36,930 nt of DNA from an uncultured Sphingomonadales bacterium. GTDB lineage: Bacteria; Pseudomonadota; Alphaproteobacteria; Sphingomonadales; Sphingomonadaceae. Shown one piece after another: positions 24,518 to 33,155 of the stretch. A program made the translations under genes and the position numbers. The stretch lies in the NCBI GenBank assembly GCA_903923465.1, contig CAIXXP010000119.1, positions 1-36,930 of the forward strand, written 5' to 3'. The notes under the pieces were generated by a model, which saw nothing but the letters and a program-made list of their open reading frames with translations, searched no databases and was not told where the DNA came from. Numbering within the stretch: the stretch's first letter is position 1; every line of letters starts with the position of its first letter.

Positions 24518-25171
24518 ATGCAGCTCGACAAGCAATCCAGCCGGGACGTTTTGCTTACCTCGGCGCTGGATGCCTTTGGCCAGCATGGCTTCAACAGCGC
24601 CACCACCCGCGACATCGCCGGCGCCGCGAACATGCCCATGTCGCAAATCACTTACCACTTCGGCGGCAAGGAGGGGCTATACCTCGCCTGCGCCCGCATG
24701 ATCGCCGACCATATGTCAGCGCGTGTCGGCGACGCGCTCGCGGCGGTTGAGGTGGCGCTTGCCGAAACGCCGGACCCGCAGACAGCGCGCCACTGCCTGC
24801 GCCTACTGCTGACCGGCCTGTCCGCGGCGATACTCGACCCGGCGGCGCTGCCCATCTCGCGCTTTGTGCTGCGCGAGCAGGCCGACCCCACGCCGGCCTT
24901 CGCCATACTTTACGATGGGGTGATGGGCCGGGTGCTGGGCGCGTTGGCCGCCGCGATCGGGCTCGTTTCCGGCAAGTCGGGCGCTGAGGCACGGGTGCTC
25001 GCCATCGCGCTGTTCGGCCAGCTCCTCGTCTTTCGCGTGGCGCAGGCCAGCGTTCTGGCATTCACCGGCTGGGTGACGGTTGGCGAGGACCAGCTCCGCG
25101 CGATCCGCGACACGCTGCTGTTCAACATAGACGCCATCTGCGACCGCTTGGAAAAGGGCCAAACCCCATGA
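24518..25171 (+). CDS. cecR: TetR-family repressor (CecR-like)
   Basis: 217 residues. The N-terminal helix-turn-helix is typical: SALDAFGQHGFNSATTRDIAGAANMPMSQITYHFGGKEGLY. The C-terminal domain (FVLREQADPTPAFAILYDGVMGRVLGAL, then ALFGQLLVFRVAQASVLAFTGW) matches the CecR/YbiH group, whose E. coli member controls the ybhGFSR exporter and rhlE. Here it heads the equivalent exporter operon and overlaps the next gene by ATGA. No ribosome site precedes its ATG, in line with a predicted leaderless message. The inducing ligand is unknown; in E. coli CecR affects sensitivity to cefoperazone and chloramphenicol. Confidence 0.88.
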   Translation: MQLDKQSSRDVLLTSALDAFGQHGFNSATTRDIAGAANMPMSQITYHFGGKEGLYLACARMIADHMSARVGDALAAVEVALAETPDPQTARHCLRLLLTGLSAAILDPAALPISRFVLREQADPTPAFAILYDGVMGRVLGALAAAIGLVSGKSGAEARVLAIALFGQLLVFRVAQASVLAFTGWVTVGEDQLRAIRDTLLFNIDAICDRLEKGQTP

Positions 25172-26178
25172 ACCGCAAGTTCCTTCTGGGTGGCGCCGCA
25201 GCGCTGACCTTGCTGGTCGCCGTCTCGGGCACCCTCTGGTACCGGGCCCACCGCGCGCCGCCACCGCTCACACTCTATGGCAATGTCGATGTGCGCGAGG
25301 TGGATCTGGGGTTCCGGGTGGGTGGGCGCATCGCCTCGCTGGCGGTGGACGAGGGCACGCGGGTGCCCGCGGGCGCCGTGCTTGGCCGGCTGGATGCCAA
25401 GCCGCTGCAGGATGCCCTCGCCGCGCAGACCGCCCAACTCGGGCTGGCCAAGGCCAATGAGGCGAAGTTCATCGCCGGCCCCCGCCCGCAAGAGGTGGAG
25501 GAGGCGCGCCAGGCGCTTGCCGCACAACAGGCCCGCACCGATCAGGCCGAGGCCGAATACCACCGCGAGCAGGGTTTGGCGCCCACGGGCGCGGTGAGCC
25601 TGCGCCAGCTGGAAACCGCCCGGGCGGATGCGAAAGCCGCGCGTGCCCAGCTCGATTCCGCCCGTGCCGCCTACGATCTGCAACGCCTGGGCTATCGCCG
25701 GGACGACATCGCCGCGGCCCGCGCACAGGCCCGGGCCGCCGCTGCCACCACCGCCAAATCCGCCACCGATCTCGACGACACCATTCTGCGCGCGCCAGAG
25801 GCCGGCATTGTGCTCACCCGCGCGCGCGAGCCCGGCGCCATCGTGCAACCCGGCGAGACGATATTCACCCTGACCATCGACCGCCCGCTGCGCGTCCGCG
25901 CCTATGTCGCCGAACCCGATCTCGGCCGCGTCAACCCCGGCCAGGGTGTGGAGGTGACGGCCGACGGCAATACGAAGACCTATCACGGCACGGTCGCCGC
26001 CATTGCCGCCACCGCCGAATTCACCCCCAAAAGCGTGCAGACCGAGAACCTGCGCGCCGATCTGGTCTATCGCGTGCGCATTCTCGTCAGCGACCCGGAT
26101 GCGGCTTTGCATCAGGGGCAGCCGGTCACCGTCAAGCTGGCCCCATCCCCGTCTGGCCCCCAGAAATCCGAGCAGTGA
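25168..26178 (+). CDS. ybhG: HlyD-family membrane fusion protein (YbhG-like)
   Basis: 336 residues. It has one N-terminal membrane anchor (MNRKFLLGGAAALTLLVAVSG), a lipoyl-like half (YGNVDVREVDLGFRVGGRIASLAVDEGTRVPAGAVLGRLD), an Ala/Gln-rich coiled-coil hairpin (about 75-210), the second lipoyl half (DDTILRAPEAGIVLTRAREPGAIVQPGETIFTL) and a beta-barrel region. It would bridge the inner-membrane ABC transporter and the outer-membrane channel encoded downstream. Its start overlaps the repressor stop, and its stop overlaps the ATPase start (GTGA). Confidence 0.93.
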   Translation: MNRKFLLGGAAALTLLVAVSGTLWYRAHRAPPPLTLYGNVDVREVDLGFRVGGRIASLAVDEGTRVPAGAVLGRLDAKPLQDALAAQTAQLGLAKANEAKFIAGPRPQEVEEARQALAAQQARTDQAEAEYHREQGLAPTGAVSLRQLETARADAKAARAQLDSARAAYDLQRLGYRRDDIAAARAQARAAAATTAKSATDLDDTILRAPEAGIVLTRAREPGAIVQPGETIFTLTIDRPLRVRAYVAEPDLGRVNPGQGVEVTADGNTKTYHGTVAAIAATAEFTPKSVQTENLRADLVYRVRILVSDPDAALHQGQPVTVKLAPSPSGPQKSEQ

Positions 26179-27905
26179 CGGCTTCCGCCGTGCCCTGCAA
26201 ACCGCCCGCTGCCGAAGCCGCCGGTCTGGTCAAGCGTTTCGGCGACATCACCGCGCTCGACGGCGTTTCGATCACTGTCCGCGCGGGCGAGATGACCGGG
26301 CTGGTCGGGCCGGACGGGGCGGGCAAGACCACGCTGATCCGCATTTTGGCCGGGCTGATCGACCCCGATGCCGGCACCACCCAGGTGCTTGGCAACCCCG
26401 CCGCCCGGCTCGACCGGCGCCGGCTCGGCTATATGCCGCAGCGCTTCGGGCTGTATGAAGATCTGTCGGTCATCGAAAACCTTACCCTCTATGCCGATCT
26501 GCGCGACCTGCCGCCCTCGGATCGCCCCGAGACCTTTGGCCATCTGCTCGATTTCACCGATCTCGCCCGCTTCCAGTCGCGTCTGGCCGGCCAGTTGTCG
26601 GGCGGCATGAAGCAGAAGCTGGGGCTGGCCTGCGCGCTGGTCAGCAAGCCCGACCTGCTGCTGCTCGACGAACCCGGCGTGGGCGTGGACCCGGTCTCGC
26701 GCCACGAGCTGTGGGACATGGTGCGCACGCTCTCTGGCGAAGGCGTCGGCATCCTGTGGTCCACCGCCTATCTCGACGAGGCAGAGCGCTGCGACACGGT
26801 CTATCTGCTGTCCGAAGGCCACCTGCTGCACGCCGGGCCGCCCGACGCCCTGACCGCGCCCCTCGCCGGGCGAGTGGTGGAAGTGGCTACCCCGCCGGGC
26901 CAGCGCCGCCAGCGCCTTGCGACCTTGCGCGCCAGCGGCAGGGTGATGGACGCGGTAGTGCATGGCGACAGGCTGCGCCTGCTGCTGAAATCGCCCCCCA
27001 CCCCGGACGACGAAGCCCTGGGCATCACCGCCGCCGCCCCGGTCGTGCCGCGCTTCGAGGATGGTTTTGTCGCGGCGCTGGGCGGCAGCGATTTGGGTGA
27101 CAGCCAGCTTGCCGCCGCCTACCGCACTATCCCCGCCAGCGACGCCCCGGCCATCGAGGCACGCGGCCTGACCAAGCGCTATGGCGCCTTTGTCGCCGCG
27201 CAGGACATCAGTTTCAGTGTGCCGCGCGGGCAGATCTTTGGCCTGCTGGGCCCCAATGGCGCCGGCAAGTCCACCACCTTCAAGATGCTGTGCGGGCTGA
27301 TAACCCCCAGCGCCGGCACCGGCGCGGTGGCCGGGCACGATCTGCGCCACGCACGGGCGGATGCGCGCCAGTCGCTCGGCTACATGGCGCAGAAGTTCTC
27401 GCTCTATGGCGATCTCAGCGTCGCCCAGAACCTGTCGTTTTTCGCAGGGATATATGGGCTGGCGGGTGCCGCCGCCCATAGCGCCATGGATCAGGTCGCC
27501 GAACTGTTCCACCTCACCCCCTATCTGCGCATGAACGCGGGCATGCTGCCGCTCGGCTATCGCCAGCGGCTCAGCCTTGCCTGCGCGGTGATGCATCAAC
27601 CCCCGGTGCTGTTTCTCGACGAGCCGACCTCGGGCGTCGACCCGCTGGTGCGCCGCGAATTCTGGAACCACATCACCGGCCTGGTCGAAAAGGGCGTGAC
27701 CGTGCTGGTGACCACCCATTTTATGGACGAGGCGGAATATTGCGACCGGATCTCGCTGATCTACCGCGCCCGCCAGATCGCCACGGGCACGCCGGCGGAA
27801 TTGCGCGAAAAGGCGGGCGGCGTCGCCACCATGGACGAGGCCTTCGCCGCGCTGATCCGCAACGCCGAGAGCGATGCCAACACCGACCGGAGCGAGGCGG
27901 CATGA
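26175..27905 (+). CDS. ybhF: Double ABC transporter ATPase (YbhF-like)
   Basis: 576 residues with two fused nucleotide-binding domains. Domain 1 (about 15-235) has GPDGAGKTT, LSGGMKQKLGLA and LLLLDEPGVGVDP, but its switch region reads STAYLDEAE, so the usual switch His is Ala. Domain 2 (about 315-560) has GPNGAGKST, a non-canonical signature LPLGYRQRLSLA, LFLDEPTSGVDP and the intact TTHFMDEAE. Such paired, unequal sites are typical of YbhF/RbbA-type fusions and mean that one composite site probably turns over ATP. The start is GTG at 26175 in a GTGA overlap with the fusion-protein gene. It powers the two permeases that follow. Confidence 0.95.
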   Translation: MTASAVPCKPPAAEAAGLVKRFGDITALDGVSITVRAGEMTGLVGPDGAGKTTLIRILAGLIDPDAGTTQVLGNPAARLDRRRLGYMPQRFGLYEDLSVIENLTLYADLRDLPPSDRPETFGHLLDFTDLARFQSRLAGQLSGGMKQKLGLACALVSKPDLLLLDEPGVGVDPVSRHELWDMVRTLSGEGVGILWSTAYLDEAERCDTVYLLSEGHLLHAGPPDALTAPLAGRVVEVATPPGQRRQRLATLRASGRVMDAVVHGDRLRLLLKSPPTPDDEALGITAAAPVVPRFEDGFVAALGGSDLGDSQLAAAYRTIPASDAPAIEARGLTKRYGAFVAAQDISFSVPRGQIFGLLGPNGAGKSTTFKMLCGLITPSAGTGAVAGHDLRHARADARQSLGYMAQKFSLYGDLSVAQNLSFFAGIYGLAGAAAHSAMDQVAELFHLTPYLRMNAGMLPLGYRQRLSLACAVMHQPPVLFLDEPTSGVDPLVRREFWNHITGLVEKGVTVLVTTHFMDEAEYCDRISLIYRARQIATGTPAELREKAGGVATMDEAFAALIRNAESDANTDRSEAA

Positions 27906-29026
27906 GCACGCCCATCTCCCCGCGCCGGCTGCGGGCGATGATCGTCAAGGAGAGCCTGCAAATCCTGCGCGATCCTTCCACCATCCTCATCGCCTTCGTG
28001 CTGCCGATCGTGCTGCTGCTGATCTTTGGCTATGCACTCAATCTCGATACCGGCCGCACCCGCATCGGCCTGGCCCAGCAGGACGGGGGCGAGGCTGCCG
28101 CCAGCCTGGCCCTGGCCTATCGCAACTCGCGCTGGTTCACCGTGGTGGAAAGTGGCGCCGTTCCGGCCCTGAAAGACGATCTGGTGGCGGGAACCCTCCG
28201 GGGCATCATCGTCATCCCGCAGGATTTCAGCCGACAGGCAATCGCGGGCAAGGGCACGATAGAGGCGATCACCGACGGTTCGGTGCCAAACAACGCCGCC
28301 TTCGTTGCCACCTATGCCGAGGGCGTGCGCCGGGAATGGGCGCTGGACCGGGCCGCTGAGCGCGGACACCAACCCCCGCCACCCATAGATCTGGAGCTGC
28401 GCAACTGGTTCAACCCCGGTTCGATCAGCCGCCATTTCCTGGTGCCGGGGGCAATCGCTATCGTCATGACGATCATCGGCTCGCTGCTGACCGCGCTGGT
28501 GGTGGCCCGCGAGTGGGAACGCGGCACGATGGAAGCGATCATGGCCACGCCGTTGCTGATGGGCGAACTGATCGCCACCAAGGTTCTGCCTTATTACGTG
28601 CTGGGCCTAGGCGCGATGACGGTGTGCACGGTGGTCTCGCTGGTGTTGTTTCAGGTGCCGTTTCAGGGGTCGGCGCTGGCGCTGTTTGCCATTGCCTCGT
28701 GTTATCTGTTCTGCGCGCTGGGCCAGGGTTTGATGATCTCGGCCCTCGCCCGCAACCAGTTCGTTGCCAGCCAGATCGCGCTGCTCACCGCCTTTCTGCC
28801 CTCGCTGCTGCTCTCGGGCTTCATTTACGAGATCAGTTCGGCCCCGCTGTGGGTGCAGATGGTGACGCGTATCGTCCCCGCCCGCTATCTCATCCCCAGC
28901 CTGCAGACGGTGTTTCTGGCGGGCGACGACTGGGGCCTGTTCTTGCCGAACATGGCGGTAATGCTGCTGTTCGGCGCCGGCTTTTTCGCCATAACCGTGC
29001 GCGCCACGAAAAGGCGGGTGGCATGA
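27902..29026 (+). CDS. ybhS: ABC-2 type permease (YbhS-like)
   Basis: 374 residues. A cytoplasmic start (MSTPISPRRLRAMIVKESLQILRDPST) leads to the first membrane helix (ILIAFVLPIVLLLIFGYAL), a large periplasmic domain (about 45-175) and five more helices, including FLVPGAIAIVMTIIGSLLTALVVAREWERGTMEAIMATPL, a hallmark of the ABC-2 family. The ATG at 27902 overlaps the ATPase stop (ATGA). It would form a heterodimer with the next permease. Confidence 0.93.
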   Translation: MSTPISPRRLRAMIVKESLQILRDPSTILIAFVLPIVLLLIFGYALNLDTGRTRIGLAQQDGGEAAASLALAYRNSRWFTVVESGAVPALKDDLVAGTLRGIIVIPQDFSRQAIAGKGTIEAITDGSVPNNAAFVATYAEGVRREWALDRAAERGHQPPPPIDLELRNWFNPGSISRHFLVPGAIAIVMTIIGSLLTALVVAREWERGTMEAIMATPLLMGELIATKVLPYYVLGLGAMTVCTVVSLVLFQVPFQGSALALFAIASCYLFCALGQGLMISALARNQFVASQIALLTAFLPSLLLSGFIYEISSAPLWVQMVTRIVPARYLIPSLQTVFLAGDDWGLFLPNMAVMLLFGAGFFAITVRATKRRVA

Positions 29027-30150
29027 ACAAATGGCAGGCCTCTTTCACCCGCTGCTGGGCGATGATCGTCAAGGAGATGTGGGCCGTGCTGCGCGATCCG
29101 CGCGCGCGCCTGATTCTGGTGGTGCCGCCGATCCTCCAGCTCGTGCTCTTCGCCTCCGCCGCGACGCTGGAGGTAACGAACGTTGACATCGGCATCCTCG
29201 ACCACGACAACGGCCCGGCAGCCCGCGAATTCATTCAGCAACTGGCGGGAGCACGCAACATCCATGCGCTGGTGCCGCTGGCGTCCGAAGATGATCTGGC
29301 CCACGCGATCGACCGGCGGCGCGTGCTCTGCGCCATCGTGCTCGGCCCGCAGTTCAGCCGCGATGCCGCCGCCCACAGAACCGCCACCGCGCTGGCGATC
29401 TGCGATGGCCGCCGCTCGAATTCCGCGCAGATCATGGGTGGCTATCTCGCGCAGATCGCCACCAACACCGGCGCCGCCCTGCGCGGCCTGCCACCGGATG
29501 CGCCCGGCAATGGCGGCACAATCACCCGCCACATGTTCAACCCGAACCTCGATTTCCTGCACTTCGTGCTGCCGGCTCTGGTGGCAACGGTGGCTTCGAT
29601 CTCGGCGCTGTCGGTCTCGGGGCAGTCGGTCGCGCGTGAGCGCGAGTTGGGCTCGTTCGATCAGTTGATGGTGGCGCCCTTGCGCCTGCCCGAAATCCTC
29701 ATCGGCAAGATGACCCCGCCGCTATTGGTCGGGCTGTTCAACGCCACGCTCTATCTGGTTGTCATCACGCAGTTGTTCGGCGTGCCGCTAACCGGGTCGG
29801 TGTTCGCCTATTACTTCGCGACGCTGTTCTACCTCACCGCCAATATCGGCATCGGCATAACCCTGTCTTCGGTGGCGCAGACGCAGCAGCAGGCCTTTCT
29901 CGGCGTTTTTCTCGTCACCGTACCCATGAGCCTGCTCTCGGGCTTTTCGGCGCCCGTGGACAATATGCCGCACTGGCTGCAGATCGTGGCCCTTGCCGAC
30001 CCGCAAATGTACATGGTGGACGTGATGGAGGGGCTGTTCCTGAAGGCCATGCCTTTCGCCGCGGTGCTCGCCAATGTCTGGCCGCTGATGGCGATTTCGG
30101 CAGTGACGCTGACGGTTGCCACCCTCCTCTTCCGTTCGCGAATGGAGTGA
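29023..30150 (+). CDS. ybhR: ABC-2 type permease (YbhR-like)
   Basis: 375 residues, same architecture as the preceding permease: cytoplasmic MIVKEMWAVLRDPRAR, first helix (LILVVPPILQLVLFASAATLEV), a periplasmic domain and a five-helix C-terminal block with SVSGQSVARERELGSFDQLMVAPLRLPEILIGK. The protein overlaps the previous gene by ATGA. GGAG inside its last codons serves as the ribosome site for the outer-membrane gene. Confidence 0.93.
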   Translation: MNKWQASFTRCWAMIVKEMWAVLRDPRARLILVVPPILQLVLFASAATLEVTNVDIGILDHDNGPAAREFIQQLAGARNIHALVPLASEDDLAHAIDRRRVLCAIVLGPQFSRDAAAHRTATALAICDGRRSNSAQIMGGYLAQIATNTGAALRGLPPDAPGNGGTITRHMFNPNLDFLHFVLPALVATVASISALSVSGQSVARERELGSFDQLMVAPLRLPEILIGKMTPPLLVGLFNATLYLVVITQLFGVPLTGSVFAYYFATLFYLTANIGIGITLSSVAQTQQQAFLGVFLVTVPMSLLSGFSAPVDNMPHWLQIVALADPQMYMVDVMEGLFLKAMPFAAVLANVWPLMAISAVTLTVATLLFRSRME

Positions 30151-30156
30151 ACCCCC

Positions 30157-31557
30157 TTGCGTAGCCTGACCCTCCCGCCGCTGGCTGTTCTTCCCCTCGC
30201 ACTGTTGGCGGCTTGCGCCGGGCAGCCTGCGCCGCCGCCTCCCGTGGCGGGCGCGCAGGGCGCCTGGATCGCACAGGTGCCGGAGGGTCCGATCGCCGCG
30301 CATTGGTGGGCCGCGCTTGGCGATCCGACGCTCGATGCGCTGATAGCCCGCGCCATTGCCACCAACCCGGACCTCGTCGAGGCACAGGCCAAGCTGCGCA
30401 CGGCGCGCGCGACGGTGGAGGCGACAAGGGGGCGCGAGTTGCCGCAGGTGAACGCCTCCGGTTCCGTCACGCGGAACGAAGTCAGCGACAACGGCCTGAT
30501 TCCATTCCGTGAGCTGCCCGGCATATCGCGCGTTTACAACCTGTTCGATGCCGGATTTGATGCGACCTGGGAGATCGACCTGTGGGGCGCCCGCGCCGCC
30601 GCCAGCCGGGCCGCCGCCGCCCGAGGCCAAATGGCCGTAGCCCAGGCCGCGGGCATTCGCCTGCAAATGGTCGCGGAAGTGGCGCGGACCTACACTGAAT
30701 TGCGCTCCGCCCAGAACCGCCGCGCCAATCTGGCAGCGCAGGTTGAGGCGCTCACCACACTCTCCGCGCTGCAACACCAGCGCTTTGCCGCCGGCGAAAC
30801 CCCACGCGATGACGCGCTGGCCGCCGCGCAGCGCCTTGCCGCCGCGCAGGCGTCGCTGGCCAGCCTGGAGGCCGAGCTTGCCGCCAATGCCTATGCGCTG
30901 GCCGTGCTCAGCGGCCAGCCACCCGAAGCCCTGCAACCGCTTGCCGAGGCGCGAGGGCCCATTCCCACGGCCCCGCAGACGACACTGCTCGGCCTGCGCT
31001 CCGAGGTGTTGCAGCGCCGCCCCGACATTGCCGCCGCGTCGGCCGAACTCGCCGCAGCCGTCGCCGATGCCGATAGCGCCCATGCAGCACTGTTCCCCAG
31101 CCTGTCGCTGACCGGCAGCATCGGCCAGCAAGCGCGCAACAGCGGTGACTTCACCGCCGCCGATTCCACGCGGTACAGCTTTGGCCCCTCGCTGCATTGG
31201 CCGATCTTCGCCGGCGGGCAGTTGCGCGCTCAACTCAGGGGCGCCCGGGCATCGGCCGATGCCGCCGTGGCGCGATACCGCAAGGCGGTGCTCAGCGCCC
31301 TTTCCGACAGCGAGACCGCGGCCAACCGCTATGCGCGCGCGGGGCAGTCGCGCGCCGCCGCGAATGATGCCGCCATCGCCGCCGCTTCAACCAGCGCCCT
31401 GGCGCAAGCCCGGTTCTCACAAGGGGAGGATAGCCGCGCTCAGGCGCTGGAGGCCAAATTGGCGGCGCTGACGGCGGAGCAATCCGCCCTGTCCGCCCGC
31501 GCCAGCGCCACTACCGCCTGGATCGCGCTGGGCAAGACGCTGGGCGCCGCGGAATAG
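30157..31557 (+). CDS. NodT-family outer-membrane efflux lipoprotein
   Basis: 466 residues from a TTG start with GGAG nine bases upstream, six bases after the permease stop. The signal sequence ends in the lipobox LLAACAG (Cys about 22). The mature part has two outer-membrane efflux repeats: HWWAALGDPTLDALIARAIATNPDLVEAQAKLRTARATVE and, later, RPDIAAASAELAAAVADADSAHAALFPSLSLTGSIG, typical of TolC/OprM-type channels. Its place as last gene of the operon completes a three-layer exporter, which is unlike E. coli ybhGFSR, where TolC is encoded elsewhere. Confidence 0.93.
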   Translation: MRSLTLPPLAVLPLALLAACAGQPAPPPPVAGAQGAWIAQVPEGPIAAHWWAALGDPTLDALIARAIATNPDLVEAQAKLRTARATVEATRGRELPQVNASGSVTRNEVSDNGLIPFRELPGISRVYNLFDAGFDATWEIDLWGARAAASRAAAARGQMAVAQAAGIRLQMVAEVARTYTELRSAQNRRANLAAQVEALTTLSALQHQRFAAGETPRDDALAAAQRLAAAQASLASLEAELAANAYALAVLSGQPPEALQPLAEARGPIPTAPQTTLLGLRSEVLQRRPDIAAASAELAAAVADADSAHAALFPSLSLTGSIGQQARNSGDFTAADSTRYSFGPSLHWPIFAGGQLRAQLRGARASADAAVARYRKAVLSALSDSETAANRYARAGQSRAAANDAAIAAASTSALAQARFSQGEDSRAQALEAKLAALTAEQSALSARASATTAWIALGKTLGAAE

Positions 31558-31581
31558 GCCCCGCGCGGCGGATTCAGCCCG

Positions 31582-32580
31582 TCATACCCGGGCGGGCGGG
31601 ATGGTCATCACGATCACCAGCCCCTCCTCGCGCCATTGCCGCTCGATCTTCGCGCTGATGCTGTTCAGCGAAGCCCTGACCAGCCTGCTGCCAAAGCCTT
31701 CCACCGGTCGCTCCGGCGCGGGGCTCGGCCCACCGGTTTCGGTCCACCGAAGTTCGAGATTCTCGCCCGAGCGCGACAGGTGAACGGTCAGGCGCCCTTG
31801 CTGCGTGGAGAGGGCGCCATATTTGGCGGCGTTCATCGTCAGCTCGTGGAGCATCAGCGCCACGGAGCTCAGATGGTGGTTGCCGATCGGCAAATCCTGC
31901 CCATCCAGCGTGATGGTGAACTGCCCGGGAAAGGGCTCCAGAATGGCGTGCAGCAGAGCGCTCAGTGGCGTGCTGGCTGTACCGTCCCTTTCCCAGCGAA
32001 GATCGGGCAGGGTGAGCGCATGGGCGCGGGCCAGCGATTTGATCCGGCCGCTCAGGGCCTGCACCAGATCCTCGACACTGCGGGCATCGCGCGCGCTCAG
32101 GGTGACCAGGGCCGAGGTCACCGCGAACAGGTTCTTGATGCGGTGGTCCATCTCGCGCAACAGCAGTTTCTGACCATCTTCGGCGAGCTTGCGCTGGGTA
32201 ATGTCCCGCAGAATCTTCGACGCCCCCTGAATTTGGCCATCCCCATCGCGCACGGGCGAAACGGTGACCGAGACATGGACCAGCTCGCCGCCGCGGGTGC
32301 GCCGCAGGGTTTCGAAATGCTCGATGCGCTCGCCCCTGCGCACTTGCGCCAGAATTTCGGTTTCTTCCGAGAGCCGTTCGTCGGGGATGATGATGGTGAT
32401 GGGCTGCCCGATCGCCTCCTCGGGCGTAAAGCCGAACAGACTTTGCGCCGCGGCGTTCCAGCTGGTGATGACGCCATCGAGCGTTTTGCTGATGATCGCG
32501 TCATCCGAACATTCGATAATCGCGGCCAGCCAGGCGCCGGTCTCCAGACCGGACAGCTGAGGATCAATGAAATCTGGCAT
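31582..32580 (-). CDS. PAS-domain HWE-family sensor histidine kinase
   Basis: 332 residues, soluble, starting MPDFIDPQLSGLETG. A PAS domain (about 15-130; AIIECSDDAIISKTLDGVITSWNAAAQSLFGF) is followed by a kinase core. The phospho-acceptor is His146 in LLREMDHRIKNLFAVTSALV. The N box LHELTMNAAKYGAL has the extra His and the G1 region has WTE, the two marks that name the HWE family. The PAS lacks the LOV flavin-binding cysteine motif. No response regulator is encoded nearby, so this is an orphan kinase; related kinases feed general-stress or phytochrome-like pathways. An in-frame extension to 32667 is open but has no ribosome site, and the predicted promoter lies inside it. Confidence 0.9.
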   Translation of the reverse strand: MPDFIDPQLSGLETGAWLAAIIECSDDAIISKTLDGVITSWNAAAQSLFGFTPEEAIGQPITIIIPDERLSEETEILAQVRRGERIEHFETLRRTRGGELVHVSVTVSPVRDGDGQIQGASKILRDITQRKLAEDGQKLLLREMDHRIKNLFAVTSALVTLSARDARSVEDLVQALSGRIKSLARAHALTLPDLRWERDGTASTPLSALLHAILEPFPGQFTITLDGQDLPIGNHHLSSVALMLHELTMNAAKYGALSTQQGRLTVHLSRSGENLELRWTETGGPSPAPERPVEGFGSRLVRASLNSISAKIERQWREEGLVIVMTIPPARV

Positions 32581-33155
32581 GGCTGTATCCCATTTCGTGA
32601 CGGGAGCATAAATTAACTCACAGCCAGCAGCGGTCAATTGGACTAGGTAGGCGCCCGTTATACACAATGCCCCGAAAAATGTGGAGATTTCTCGCTTCGC
32701 CGGGGGTTGATGGGCGGAAGCGCGCGGCTGTTCTTCCGGGTGACGGAATACCGAACGTCACGCGGCCCGGCAGTTATCCGGTGACAGGACGGATCCTTTC
32801 GTCGTCCGGCTCACCTGTCGATAAGGGCGGCAGATTTGTCCGCTTGTGTCTGACCGGCTCCCCTGCCCCGCGCGCGTAATTGGCTTCCGTTTCATAACCA
32901 GTGCGGAAAATGCCGCGAAGGAGTTGGGTGCACAGCAGGTCCGCCGCCGGATGGGCTAGGTGTTTGGGCGCGCATGGTGAGGGCCCTCCGCCCGTCGCGC
33001 AGGCATTTTACCGCAATGCCAAAGCCCGGAGACGTCCCCCAAATCCCGATCCGGGGCGCAAGCCAATCCGCCGCGCAATCGGGTGGAAAAACCGCCTCGC
33101 TCTGGTATCCCCCTCGCTTCCTGAACACAGACACGAACGGGTGGCGGAGAAGCGG
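32581..33155. other. 575-base gap between HWE kinase and oxidoreductase genes
   Basis: No credible gene. It holds the kinase promoter and a bulged stem-loop at 32774-32824 (arms TTATC/GATAA, GACAGG/CCTGTC and CGGA/TCCG). An open frame at 32974-33159 ends in an ATGA overlap with the next gene but has no family likeness or ribosome site. Confidence 0.5.
32610..32637 (-). promoter_or_regulatory. Probable promoter of the HWE kinase gene
   Basis: On the minus strand TTGACC (32637-32632) and TAATTT (32615-32610) are 16 bases apart, with the start codon at 32580. Both boxes equal those found before the efflux operon, supporting sigma-70-type use. It fixes the start downstream of 32600. Confidence 0.55.

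Noticed and set aside
26112..27719. 535-residue minus-strand open frame opposite the double ATPase gene
   Set aside because: Shadow of a gene with complete ABC motifs.
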